Shown here piece by piece: positions 26,452-34,697 of a stretch of DNA of 64,000 nucleotides. The notes beneath the pieces were generated by a model. It did not search any database, had not been told where the DNA came from, and was given only the letters and a program-made list of their open reading frames with translations. This DNA comes from Hippea jasoniae (GTDB lineage: Bacteria; Campylobacterota_A; Desulfurellia; Desulfurellales; Hippeaceae), in the NCBI RefSeq assembly GCF_000744435.1, contig NZ_JQLX01000015.1, positions 1 through 64,000 on the forward strand, written 5' to 3'. The translations under genes were made by a program, and so were the position numbers. Position 1 is the first letter of the stretch; every line of letters begins with the position of its first letter.

Positions 26452-27285
26452 CTACATGCCCCAATCCCTTAAATACCTGAAGTCTATATTGATGGTTCTT
26501 GTGCTGATTTTTGCAATAATCGGCGGGAGACGCTTGAACTGATTTTTCCTAACCCTTTGAGCTATACCTTCAACCAAGTCTTTTGAAAATCCTAACTTAA
26601 CCACCTCATCAATACTCCATCTTAAATCAAACAGATGATAAAGAATAATATCTGCCTCATCGTATGAAAATCCCAGTTCATCCTCATCGCTTTGACCCAC
26701 CCATAAATCGGCAGATGGCTTCTTTTTAATGATGTTTTCTGGAAGATTGAAGTATCGTGCAAGCTGGTAGATTTGATTTTTATACAGGTCTCCTATGGGG
26801 TTTAGGCTTGATGCCATATCGCCATACCATGTGCCGTAGCCAAGCAGTAGCTCTGTTTTATTGCTTGTGCCAACAACAAGTCCACCATAGGCTGATGAGT
26901 GGTCAAACAGCACTATCATACGCATCCTGGCAAGCACATTGCCCCTTCTTACATTGTTTATTTCTTCAAAGTTTTCTAAATATGCATCGGCTGCTTTTGT
27001 GATCTCTACTATTTTGTGGTTTATACCGGTATCCTCAACCACCTTTAGGGCATCATCTATACTTTCTTTGCTTGAGAGTTTATACGGCATCAGGATTCCA
27101 TAAACATTGTTTTTGCCCAGTGCCTCTTTTGCAATATATGCAACAAGGCTTGAGTCTATACCGCCTGATAAGCCTATCACAGCCTTTGTAAGACCTGTTT
27201 TTGTAATCTCCTGTCTGACAAACTCAACAAGATAGTTTGATATTAGCGAGCAATCTATCTTTAATTTTTCTATCAATCTATCCAT
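26452..27285 (-). CDS. nadE: NAD synthetase, ammonia-using domain
   Basis: A 277-residue NadE synthetase with the ATP-pyrophosphatase P-loop GLSGGIDSSLVAYIA and the NaAD-binding end KKPSADLWVGQSDEDELGF. It amidates nicotinic acid adenine dinucleotide. The glutaminase domain that many bacteria fuse to NadE is here a separate upstream gene, overlapping by 13 bases. It is last of the nadA-nadC-glutaminase-nadE run. Confidence 0.93.
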   Translation of the reverse strand: MDRLIEKLKIDCSLISNYLVEFVRQEITKTGLTKAVIGLSGGIDSSLVAYIAKEALGKNNVYGILMPYKLSSKESIDDALKVVEDTGINHKIVEITKAADAYLENFEEINNVRRGNVLARMRMIVLFDHSSAYGGLVVGTSNKTELLLGYGTWYGDMASSLNPIGDLYKNQIYQLARYFNLPENIIKKKPSADLWVGQSDEDELGFSYDEADIILYHLFDLRWSIDEVVKLGFSKDLVEGIAQRVRKNQFKRLPPIIAKISTRTINIDFRYLRDWGM

Positions 27286-28079
27286 ACGCCTTCCTCGTTT
27301 TTTGAAATGGGTGTAATCATCCTGATTCTTTGAACCTCTTTTTTATCTATTTCTGCAATAATCATCTCCTCTTTAAACAGCTCAGCCTCGGCTATTATTT
27401 CTCCAGCTGGATTGACAACAAATGAATTGCCAAAAAATCCTATGCCATCTTCGAAGCCAACGCGGTTTGCAAAGGCAACATAGCAGCTGTTCATAATGGC
27501 TGATGTTGTGCAGATATGCTTCCATAGATCGGGCTTTACCATGTTGTGATTGCACCAGAACGGGCTTGCCGAATGGATAACAATCAAATCGACCTGTTCG
27601 TTAAATGCCTCGCAATGGCTGTTTATGTGGAATGCATCCTCACAGATCATGATACGAGCTTTACCAAAAGAAGTATCGTAAATGGAGGTTGATGATAGCT
27701 GGCTGCCGCTTGTAAAGTATCTACCCTCCTCAAACATCCCGTAATCGGGTAAAAATATCTTTCTGTAAACCTCAATATTGGAATCCTTGATAAAACAGGC
27801 GCTGTTAAAGAAATGGCTTTTGTATTTTTCGGCAAAACCAAATAGAATCTCAATTTGAGATGATTTTGCCTTTAGATAATCAAAATAGGGGCTGTCAAAA
27901 TCAACAGCTGCATCAGATACAAGGTCGCGTAAGCTGTACCCACTTGTTGCAAGCTCTGGAAAGATAACCATATTGCAGTTCTTTTCTATGGCTCTATCGG
28001 TGTAATGTTCGATCTTTTTTATGTTTCTTTTAACATCTCCTAAAATCGTATCGATTTGAGCTATAGCTATTTTAATCAT
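27273..28079 (-). CDS. Nitrilase-type glutaminase, probable NadE amidotransferase partner
   Basis: A 268-residue carbon-nitrogen hydrolase with the Glu-Lys-Cys triad visible: FPELATSGY, RKIFLPDYGMFEE and ICEDAF. These contexts resemble the N-terminal glutaminase domain of glutamine-dependent NAD synthetases. It sits just before nadE with a 13-base overlap, so it probably feeds ammonia to NadE as a separate subunit. The final function is inferred from family and position. Confidence 0.8.
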   Translation of the reverse strand: MIKIAIAQIDTILGDVKRNIKKIEHYTDRAIEKNCNMVIFPELATSGYSLRDLVSDAAVDFDSPYFDYLKAKSSQIEILFGFAEKYKSHFFNSACFIKDSNIEVYRKIFLPDYGMFEEGRYFTSGSQLSSTSIYDTSFGKARIMICEDAFHINSHCEAFNEQVDLIVIHSASPFWCNHNMVKPDLWKHICTTSAIMNSCYVAFANRVGFEDGIGFFGNSFVVNPAGEIIAEAELFKEEMIIAEIDKKEVQRIRMITPISKNEEGVWID

Positions 28080-28082
28080 AAT

Positions 28083-28913
28083 CTACTCCACAAATTTCAT
28101 ATTTATATCAACCCAGCAGGCGTGGTGTGTTATTGCGCCAAGTGAGATAAAATCTACACCCGTTTGAGCATAATCTGTGATGTTGTTTTCATCAATATTA
28201 CCACTTGCCTCAAAAAGTGCTTGATTTTTGAATGTTTCTATGACTGTTTTGATCTCTTCTGGTTTCATGTTGTCAAGCATAACTATGTCAACTTTTGAAT
28301 CCAGAGCCTCTTTAACCATATCTATATTTGCGCATTCCACCTCTATTTTTGTGGTAAACGATATGTTTTTTCTCACAAGCTCAACAGCCTTTCTTATGCT
28401 GCCAGCTGCTTTTATGTGATTGTCTTTTATTAATACTGCATCAAATAGACCCATCCTGTGGTTTGTGCCGCAGCCTACTTTAACTGCGTATTTCTCAAAG
28501 AACCTCAAACCCGGCGTTGTTTTTCTTGTGTCTGTTATTTTTGTCTTGTAGGGCTCAATAAGCGTGGCTATTTTTTTTGTTTTTGTTGCTATGCCGCTTA
28601 ATCGCTGAAGCAGGTTTAGAAGTGCTCGCTCAACATATAGCAGGCATCGATCGCTTGCCTTTATAATAGCAAGCTGATGTGATTTTTTGACTATATCGCC
28701 GTCTTTTTTTAATAACTCAATCTCAAAATTATCACAAACCGTTTCAAATAGGGGTTTTATAAATATCAAGCCAGCCACTACAAAATCCTCTTTGGCTTTG
28801 ACTATAGCTCTGGCTGTTTTGTCTGTTGCTATAGAATCTGTGGTTATATCGCTGTAAAATGCATCTTCCAGTAAAAGATATTCAAAAACCTTTTTTAAAT
28901 ATACGGGGTTCAT
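28083..28913 (-). CDS. nadC: Nicotinate-nucleotide pyrophosphorylase (quinolinate phosphoribosyltransferase)
   Basis: A 276-residue NadC with RLSGIATKT, DTRKTTPGLRFFEKYAVKVGG-like stretch (here VGCGTNHRMGLFDAVLIKDNH) and the phosphate-binding end DFISLGAITH. It makes nicotinate mononucleotide from quinolinate and PRPP. It overlaps nadA by 4 bases and precedes the glutaminase gene by 3. Confidence 0.95.
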   Translation of the reverse strand: MNPVYLKKVFEYLLLEDAFYSDITTDSIATDKTARAIVKAKEDFVVAGLIFIKPLFETVCDNFEIELLKKDGDIVKKSHQLAIIKASDRCLLYVERALLNLLQRLSGIATKTKKIATLIEPYKTKITDTRKTTPGLRFFEKYAVKVGCGTNHRMGLFDAVLIKDNHIKAAGSIRKAVELVRKNISFTTKIEVECANIDMVKEALDSKVDIVMLDNMKPEEIKTVIETFKNQALFEASGNIDENNITDYAQTGVDFISLGAITHHACWVDINMKFVE

Positions 28914-29824
28914 TGGTTTCTTTTGATTGATATCATTCTTTCAATCGGTTTTTTTGCCTCTTCGATGGTTTTTTTGTCAAGTTTAATTTCAAAACGCTCC
29001 TCTTTAAGCGATAGATATAGATCGTTGAGTGTGATCTTTTTCATATTTGTGCAAACAGATCTACTGCCAATGATGTAGAATTCTTTGTCTGGATTGTTTC
29101 TTTTAAGTTCAAACAGTATGCCTTCCTCTGTGCCTATAATAAAGCGCTTTGAGGATGAATTTCCAACAAAGTTTATAATGCCAGAGGTTGAGCCGATAAA
29201 ATCGGCAGCCTCCCTTATAGCCCTGGGTGATTCTGGATGCACGGCAACTGCGGCATCAGGATACTTATTTTTTAGATCATAAAGCTGCTCTATATCGTAG
29301 GCTTCATGGACAGGGCATGCACCATTCCATAAAATAATCTCTTTATCTTTAACCTCACCTGCAACATAATCACCAAGGTTTCTATCCGGCACAAAAAGTA
29401 TTCTTTTCTCTTTCAAGCTTTTTACAACATTAACGGCGTTTGCTGAGGTGCAGCATATATCTGAAACGGTTTTAACATCCACATTGGTATTTACATAAGA
29501 AACAACGGCCACATCCCCAAGTTCTTTTTTCTTGTTTAAAACGGATTCTTTATCAGCTGTATCTGCTAAAGGACAGGTTGCATCAATAACGGGTATAAGC
29601 ACCTTTTTGTTGGGTGAAACCACCTTTGCAGTCTCTGCCATAAATTTAACGCCGCAAAAGACTATTATTTCTGCATCAAGTTTGCTTGCCTCTATTGCAA
29701 GTGCCAAAGAATCGCCTCTAATATCGGCAATCTCCTGTATCTCATCCATCTGGTAGTAGTGAGCCAATATTACGGCATTTTTTTCTTTTTTTAGCCTGAT
29801 TATTTCGTTTTTTAAGGTTTCCAT
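28910..29824 (-). CDS. nadA: Quinolinate synthase
   Basis: A 304-residue NadA. The usual start VILAHYYQMDEIQEIAD is present, and the three conserved cluster cysteines lie in DICCTSANAV, WNGACPVHEAY and SRSVCTNMKKI. It uses a [4Fe-4S] cluster to condense iminoaspartate with dihydroxyacetone phosphate. A GTG at 29839 is in frame, but GGGGG lies 6 bases before ATG 29824, so that start is used. No nadB is seen in the window, so iminoaspartate must come from a distant gene. Confidence 0.93.
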   Translation of the reverse strand: METLKNEIIRLKKEKNAVILAHYYQMDEIQEIADIRGDSLALAIEASKLDAEIIVFCGVKFMAETAKVVSPNKKVLIPVIDATCPLADTADKESVLNKKKELGDVAVVSYVNTNVDVKTVSDICCTSANAVNVVKSLKEKRILFVPDRNLGDYVAGEVKDKEIILWNGACPVHEAYDIEQLYDLKNKYPDAAVAVHPESPRAIREAADFIGSTSGIINFVGNSSSKRFIIGTEEGILFELKRNNPDKEFYIIGSRSVCTNMKKITLNDLYLSLKEERFEIKLDKKTIEEAKKPIERMISIKRNQ

Positions 29825-29907
29825 CCAAAACCCCCACAAAATTGTTAGAAAAGGATATTACAACACTCCTTTAAAATCAAGCAAAAACGGGATATATTTA
29901 AATGTGG

Positions 29908-29935
29908 TTGAAATTTTACCGTTTTTTTATATCAT
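29908..29935 (+). promoter_or_regulatory. Promoter for the 29971 gene pair
   Basis: TTGAAA (29908-29913), 16 bases, TATCAT (29930-29935), with the first start codon 35 bases later. Confidence 0.5.
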
Positions 29936-29970
29936 AGTTTTGGAATTAAAAAATAATAAGGGGTGGTGAT

Positions 29971-30165
29971 ATGGCAGAGATGCACACATATAAGGTGCTG
30001 GCGCTTGTGATTTACAGGGATGAGAGAAAACTGGTTACTACAAATATTGTAAGGGCAAAGGATAAAAAGGATGCAAAAAAACAGATAGAGCGAAAATATT
30101 TAAGGCTACCTGATGCAAGCGAAGTTATAATTAATGAAGAGATCGATATTATTAAACTGGTATAG
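29971..30165 (+). CDS. Small unrecognised 64-residue protein
   Basis: A basic 64-residue protein (TYKVLALVIYRDERKLVTTNIVRA is split between two strands, then RAKDKKDAKKQIERKY). No family recognised. GGGGTGG precedes ATG 29971. It is followed 12 bases later by the resolvase-like gene and probably shares its transcript. Confidence 0.6.
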   Translation: MAEMHTYKVLALVIYRDERKLVTTNIVRAKDKKDAKKQIERKYLRLPDASEVIINEEIDIIKLV

Positions 30166-30177
30166 GGAGGTTGAAAG

Positions 30178-30513
30178 ATGGGAAAGATTTATGGCTATAT
30201 TCAGTATGAATCCAACAGTGATAGAATAATCCAAAAGGCTGCAATAGATAAGTTTGTGAAGGAAAAATTCAATCTAACGCCTGATGATATAGAATACCTT
30301 GAGGAGGAAGTCAAGCCATACATAAGCTGGAAAAATAGAAAACTGGGTAAGGAGCTTCTGCCAAAATTATCCAAGGATGATGTGCTTGTGGTGTCTGAAT
30401 CTAAAAGGCTTGGGGCAAGCTCACCTGAGGTTGATGTCTTTTTAATGTATGCAACCGATAAAGGTGCTGTAGTTTATGAGGCGCGGCTTGATACAAAAAT
30501 ATCTGGATATTAA
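30178..30513 (+). CDS. Resolvase-N-domain-like protein without DNA-binding domain
   Basis: A 111-residue protein that follows the outline of the serine recombinase catalytic domain: KIYGYIQYESN at the strand that normally reads YxRVS, then RKLGKELLPKLSKDDVLVVSESKRLG, which matches the LIVxELSRLGR region, and VYEARLDTKI. The expected arginine-x-serine near residue 8 is replaced by QYES and no C-terminal DNA-binding helix-turn-helix exists. It is therefore probably not an active recombinase, and may be a regulator or protein-binding relic. GGGAGG precedes ATG 30178. Confidence 0.55.
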   Translation: MGKIYGYIQYESNSDRIIQKAAIDKFVKEKFNLTPDDIEYLEEEVKPYISWKNRKLGKELLPKLSKDDVLVVSESKRLGASSPEVDVFLMYATDKGAVVYEARLDTKISGY

Positions 30514-30518
30514 AAAAA

Positions 30519-30537
30519 GGAGGGCTTAAAGCCCCCC
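30519..30537 (-). terminator. Bidirectional terminator between convergent genes
   Basis: GGGC pairs with GCCC around TTAAA, with extra G-C pairs outside. On the minus strand it is followed by a run of seven T, so it mainly ends the CoA-transferase transcript. Confidence 0.65.
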
Positions 30538-30545
30538 CCTTATTG

Positions 30546-32210
30546 TTAAAGAAGTCCTGCATCTTTTAAGATGCCGTCGATGTAATCTTTTAGTGGATCA
30601 AGGTCTTTGTAGAACAAGCACTCAGGCATTGTTTTAAGGTCGTCTGCCACTTCTGGTTTGAAATCCATCTTTGCTATAACATCCTTTTCTACATCAATAC
30701 CGGGTGCTATTTCGATGAGTTTCAATCCTTTCTCAGTTAGCTGGAATACGGCTCTTTCTGTTATGTATAGAATGTGTTTTCCAGATTTAACTGCCTGAGG
30801 ACCGCTGAATACTATCTTAACAAGTTCCTTATTGAATTTTGTAATATTTCCATCCTGTTTGATGATCAATTTGCCGTTGTCAGCTTCGATGTCGAATTTT
30901 CCAGCTGTGAATCCACCTGCAAAGAATGTTCTTGGGCTTCCTGCGCTGATTACGGGGAATCCACCTGGACCTGAAACCCTAACGGGGCTGTAGGATGGGT
31001 TAACATTACCTTTGTCGTCAATCTGCATAAATCCAAGTGATGCAAAATCTATAATTCCACCCTCATAGTTTGAGAACATATCGGGCATAGGAATGATGGC
31101 CTGTGGAGAAATTGCAACACCGAAGTCCTGTCCAACTAAGGCAATACCACCGACAGGACCAGGCTCAACAGTTAACGCCAACAGATCGCTGTATCCAAGC
31201 TCTCCTGCAAGCCAGCTGACATAGACCGGGATTCCAATTCCCAGGTTTCCAAAGAGCGGTTTTTTAAGCTGAGCTGCGAGTCTCATTGTTTCAATCAAGA
31301 CTCTACCAGCTGCGATTCTGTCTCTGATTTTATCGGGTGTTGGAAGAAGTGATTCAAGTTCTTTTGTTTTCTGAGCTTTAACCTGACCTGAAAGCCTTGG
31401 ATCTGTTACATAGCTGCCGCTAACCCTGTGATATTTATCTGCATCGGGTGATACAACAGCATAATCGATTAAAGGCGCTGGAACAACAACATCCCTTGTC
31501 GGAATTGTGTCTTTTCTTGCAACATATTTAACCTGTGCTATAACCTTTCCTGGATTTGGCTGAGCCTTTGCTGCTTGAGCAATATTTAAAACTGTGCCGT
31601 AGAAGCCTTCCTCTGTCATTGTGAGATTGCCATCTGTATCGATTGTTGTGCCTCTGATTAGGGCTACATCTGGAGTTGGAGCTGTGTACATTAGCCACTC
31701 TTCGCCGTTTATATCCATCAACTCAACTTTGCATGTTTTTTTCTCTTTTGCTATTTCATTGGATGCACCGCCATCTATTCTTGGATCTAAGAAAGTGCCA
31801 AGACCAACCTTGGTTAACAGACCAGGTCTTCCGCTTGCAACTTCTCTAAACCAGTATGATGTAGTGCCTATAGCATAGGAGTAAACCTCAATTCTGTTTT
31901 CAAGGGTCATTTTCATCAAGGCCGGAGACCAACCAATAAATGGCATTAAAACGCCTCTAATGAAGTTTTGGTTTTTGTCCTCATAGAGCTCCTCAAATAC
32001 TTTATCAAGACCCCTGCCAGGAACTGCTGGAAGTGTGTCTGAAATAATAAAGAGATTGTTTGGATGGCCTGTTTCTTTGTACATCTCAAAAAGTTCTAAA
32101 ATCAGATACTCTGGTGCTGTTGTAAGGTTAAAACCTGAGATTGCAACAACATCTCCATCCTTGATGACGCTTAGAGCATCCCTTACTCCAACTACTTTGT
32201 TAGATAGCAT
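30546..32210 (-). CDS. Acyl-CoA:acetate/3-ketoacid CoA-transferase, fused alpha-beta (YdiF/propionate type)
   Basis: A 554-residue family I CoA-transferase with both halves in one chain. The N-terminal half has VVAISGFNLTTAPEYLI, the C-terminal half the catalytic-glutamate region LTVEPGPVGGIALVG and VRVSGPGGFPVISAG. Length and the TVE.G..GG motif fit YdiF and propionate CoA-transferase. AGGAGGG before ATG 32210 sets the start instead of one 33 bases upstream. It could activate acetate with succinyl-CoA or another donor, which would link to the isocitrate dehydrogenase/Kor genes; the substrate is inferred. Confidence 0.85.
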   Translation of the reverse strand: MLSNKVVGVRDALSVIKDGDVVAISGFNLTTAPEYLILELFEMYKETGHPNNLFIISDTLPAVPGRGLDKVFEELYEDKNQNFIRGVLMPFIGWSPALMKMTLENRIEVYSYAIGTTSYWFREVASGRPGLLTKVGLGTFLDPRIDGGASNEIAKEKKTCKVELMDINGEEWLMYTAPTPDVALIRGTTIDTDGNLTMTEEGFYGTVLNIAQAAKAQPNPGKVIAQVKYVARKDTIPTRDVVVPAPLIDYAVVSPDADKYHRVSGSYVTDPRLSGQVKAQKTKELESLLPTPDKIRDRIAAGRVLIETMRLAAQLKKPLFGNLGIGIPVYVSWLAGELGYSDLLALTVEPGPVGGIALVGQDFGVAISPQAIIPMPDMFSNYEGGIIDFASLGFMQIDDKGNVNPSYSPVRVSGPGGFPVISAGSPRTFFAGGFTAGKFDIEADNGKLIIKQDGNITKFNKELVKIVFSGPQAVKSGKHILYITERAVFQLTEKGLKLIEIAPGIDVEKDVIAKMDFKPEVADDLKTMPECLFYKDLDPLKDYIDGILKDAGLL

Positions 32211-32253
32211 ATACACCCTCCTAAAGAAAAAGTATTTTTTCAAAACTAACTAA

Positions 32254-32282
32254 AATATAAAAAATAATTTCTAAAATGTCAA
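32254..32282 (-). promoter_or_regulatory. Promoter for the fused CoA-transferase
   Basis: On the minus strand TTGACA (32282-32277), 17 bases, TATATT (32259-32254); start codon 44 bases further. Confidence 0.75.
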
Positions 32283-32628
32283 TAATTAAATTGTCTTTGG
32301 TTCATAATTTAGTAAATATTGAGAAAATAGTAAAATTATAACAACTTAAAATTACCTTTGTTACACTCATCGCCACGCTTATTTTCTTCTTAGAAAGATA
32401 AATTTTTGTAGTTCTATAATTAAACGCATTTTACCATAATTTTTTTGTATATCAATATTAATATAATTTGGTTAAAGCATATAAAAAACTCGTCAAATAA
32501 GCAAATTTAAATAATATTATATTTTTAATATAACAAAAAAATACCTTGATAATGGAAAATTACTGGTAATAAAACTAAAATTATAAAAAATATGGATGAA
32601 AAATTGATTTAATTAATTAAAAAATTTC

Positions 32629-32657
32629 TTGACATTTAATAAAGCATATACTAAAAT
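32629..32657 (+). promoter_or_regulatory. Promoter for the 32699-35774 operon
   Basis: TTGACA (32629-32634), 17 bases, TAAAAT (32652-32657), followed by a short leader to the strong AGGAGG at 32686-32691. Confidence 0.75.
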
Positions 32658-32698
32658 GCAACTGACAGTAAAAAACTATAGTGAAGGAGGTGAGAGGG

Positions 32699-33064
32699 GT
32701 GATAGCTTATCCAAAGTCGTTTAGAGAGCGGTTGAGCAAGCAGCAAGAAGAGATTCAAAAGCCCAAGAGTAAAGAGTCTATTGAAGTATGGAAGGCATTA
32801 ACCTCTGAGGTATGGGAACTTGCCATGTCCAACTACTATTTTGAGACATGGATGTGGCAGTTTAAAAAGGTTCCTGCAGCTATTACAAGGATGTCTCAGC
32901 TTGTAGGAAAATTGCAGGAGAAGGACACCGCCGAGATTATGGAGACAGAGCTTAGAACAAAGCTTGATTACATCAAAAATGCCAAGGAGATGCTTGAATT
33001 TGCCGAGGGCAAGATTGAGGATACATTGAGAATGCTCTGGGCAAAAAAGAGGGAGCTTGAGTAA
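32699..33064 (+). CDS. Small helical protein of a CoA-transferase operon, unrecognised
   Basis: A 121-residue protein, nearly all alpha-helical and charged (SFRERLSKQQEEIQ, then ITRMSQLVGKLQEKD and LEFAEGKIEDTLRML), with a tryptophan-rich middle (ETWMWQF). No family recognised. An in-frame GTG at 32681 lies inside the ribosome binding site, so GTG 32699, 7 bases after AGGAGG, is chosen. It ends where the next gene starts and is co-transcribed with the GctAB-like pair, suggesting an accessory or regulatory part for that enzyme. Confidence 0.6.
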   Translation: MIAYPKSFRERLSKQQEEIQKPKSKESIEVWKALTSEVWELAMSNYYFETWMWQFKKVPAAITRMSQLVGKLQEKDTAEIMETELRTKLDYIKNAKEMLEFAEGKIEDTLRMLWAKKRELE

Positions 33065-33496
33065 ATGAGTGGAGATTTCTCGGTTTTGCCGGGTAAGATC
33101 ATAGGCGGTGGCGAATATATCAGTTTTGAAGAAATTATAGAAAAGGCGAAACAGCTGGGTAAAATCACAAAGACCGGTGGCTCAAGCTATAGACTTGTGC
33201 CTTTTAATATCAGCGGCGAAGATGTTTTAGATTTTGATGATATGTATCCCACAGTTTACTTTAATGTAGATTATTCTGTGGATTTTTACATTACCGGCCT
33301 TAAGTATGAAAGGGTTGTGGAGTTTATAGAAAAATTATCCGATGTATTGGGTGTTCCTATTGAGTATGCCGATGTAGGCAACGAGGAGCCCGATCCAGAG
33401 GAGGAGGTAAAAAAATTAGAAAAATTCTTTGAAGAATTTGGAGGGTACCATGGCAGAGGAGAAAAGCAAGATAATGTCGGTTCAGGAGATCGTTAA
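33065..33496 (+). CDS. Unrecognised 143-residue protein of a CoA-transferase operon
   Basis: An acidic, probably alpha/beta protein (SFEEIIEKAKQLGKI, then DFYITGLKYERVVEFIEKL) with a very acidic tail (DPEEEVKKLEKFFEEF). No family recognised. It starts directly after the preceding stop and overlaps the next gene by 47 bases, so its last 15 residues are read from DNA that also carries the ribosome binding site of the CoA-transferase A gene. Translational coupling is likely. Confidence 0.6.
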   Translation: MSGDFSVLPGKIIGGGEYISFEEIIEKAKQLGKITKTGGSSYRLVPFNISGEDVLDFDDMYPTVYFNVDYSVDFYITGLKYERVVEFIEKLSDVLGVPIEYADVGNEEPDPEEEVKKLEKFFEEFGGYHGRGEKQDNVGSGDR

Positions 33497-34676
33497 GAGG
33501 TTTATCAAACCAAAAAGAGCCTGGTGTGTTGGTGGCTTTGGTTACACAAGAACAAATGTTTCGATTCCTCGTGAGGTTATCAGACAGAATATTCCCGATT
33601 TGTATGTTCAGACAAACGCTGGTGCAACACCTATTATGATGATGGGTGGTGCAGGTCAGCTTGCATGGGTTGAGATGACATACCTTGGTCTTGAGACGAT
33701 TCAGCCTGTTTCCTATGAGGTTAGAAAGGGTCTTGAGGATGGTCAGATTGAAGCTGTTATGGATCACACCAACTACTCCTGGGCATTAAGAACAATAGCC
33801 GGAAAATACGGCATGCAGTTTGTTTCGGGTATGACAGAGCTTGGCTCAGATCTGCTTGAGTATGATACTTTTGAAAAGGCAGGTTTAAGAGGCAAAGATG
33901 ATAAGGGTATGTGGATACATCCAGATATTCCTCCAAAGAGACATGCAATTATTGAAGATCCATTTGATGCATGGGGTTTGAGACCGCATCAGTATGATCC
34001 AGATAACAAGTATTCAAAAGGTGATGTTGAAGAGCCAACAATGAACAAAACAGCAGCAGAAGAGGATGGCATTTACTATGAAGCTTTAAGAAAGAGGGTA
34101 AACAAATATACAGGTAAGAAGGGGCCGATAGCCATTCTGTATCCTCCTGCAATTCCTTATGTAACAACAACGCATGTTCAGAGGGTTGGTGAGAAGGGTA
34201 CAGCAAGAATCGAGGGATTGCTTGTTCCTGATGTTGAGCAGTCAATATCTGCAAAATACCTTGTAATTTCAGCTGAAAAGATCGTCCCAGAAGAAGAGCT
34301 AAGACTAAGAGCATCTGAAAACCAGATTCCATTTGTTCATGTGGATGCAATTCTTGAAGCTCCTTGGGGATGCTACCCAACAGGAAGCACATACTACTAC
34401 GATTACGACTGGATGTGGTGGATGTTCTACATCAAAGCCAACAGGGCAGCAGGAACAAACGATGGTAAGAAGGCTTTGGCAGAATACTGGCACAACATAG
34501 TTGGCAAAGATGAATGGGATTTCCTGGAGAATAAAGTCGGCACAGACTACTTTAAATTTGGAAACATCGAGGCTAAATACACCTGCCCAAGCGGCGCAAC
34601 AGGCTTCAAGAGGTTGTATGAGTTAAGGGCAGATGCAAAATACGGTTATAAACCAGATCTCTACAGACCTATCTAA
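33450..34676 (+). CDS. Glutaconate-CoA-transferase-like subunit A
   Basis: A 408-residue family I CoA-transferase alpha-type subunit. The start RAWCVGGFGYTRTNVSIPRE and the following GATPIMMMGGAGQ, with EVRKGLEDGQIEAVMDHTNY, resemble GctA-like proteins, though this one is longer by about 90 residues with insertions around residues 150-210. GGAGGG at 33440-33445 precedes ATG 33450. It is paired with the next gene; together they would move CoA between an acyl-CoA and a carboxylate. The substrate is not clear. Confidence 0.75.
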   Translation: MAEEKSKIMSVQEIVKRFIKPKRAWCVGGFGYTRTNVSIPREVIRQNIPDLYVQTNAGATPIMMMGGAGQLAWVEMTYLGLETIQPVSYEVRKGLEDGQIEAVMDHTNYSWALRTIAGKYGMQFVSGMTELGSDLLEYDTFEKAGLRGKDDKGMWIHPDIPPKRHAIIEDPFDAWGLRPHQYDPDNKYSKGDVEEPTMNKTAAEEDGIYYEALRKRVNKYTGKKGPIAILYPPAIPYVTTTHVQRVGEKGTARIEGLLVPDVEQSISAKYLVISAEKIVPEEELRLRASENQIPFVHVDAILEAPWGCYPTGSTYYYDYDWMWWMFYIKANRAAGTNDGKKALAEYWHNIVGKDEWDFLENKVGTDYFKFGNIEAKYTCPSGATGFKRLYELRADAKYGYKPDLYRPI

Positions 34677-34697
34677 TTTGTTTGGAAGGAGGAAAAA

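Larger units (their letters stand above)
32211..32698 (+). other. 488-base non-coding region between divergent CoA-transferase operons
   Basis: Very AT-rich with no credible gene. It holds two face-away promoters, one near each end (32254-32282 minus and 32629-32657 plus), separated by about 350 bases rich in A/T runs such as TTAATTAATTAA near 32610. No clear operator or riboswitch was recognised. Confidence 0.6.

Noticed and set aside
30178-30513. Active site-specific recombinase or integron-like element
   Set aside because: No catalytic arginine-x-serine motif, no DNA-binding domain and no attachment repeats nearby.
33541-33600. tRNA-like T-loop (TTTCGATTCC) near 33560
   Set aside because: It lies inside the CoA-transferase A reading frame and no acceptor or anticodon stem pairs with it.
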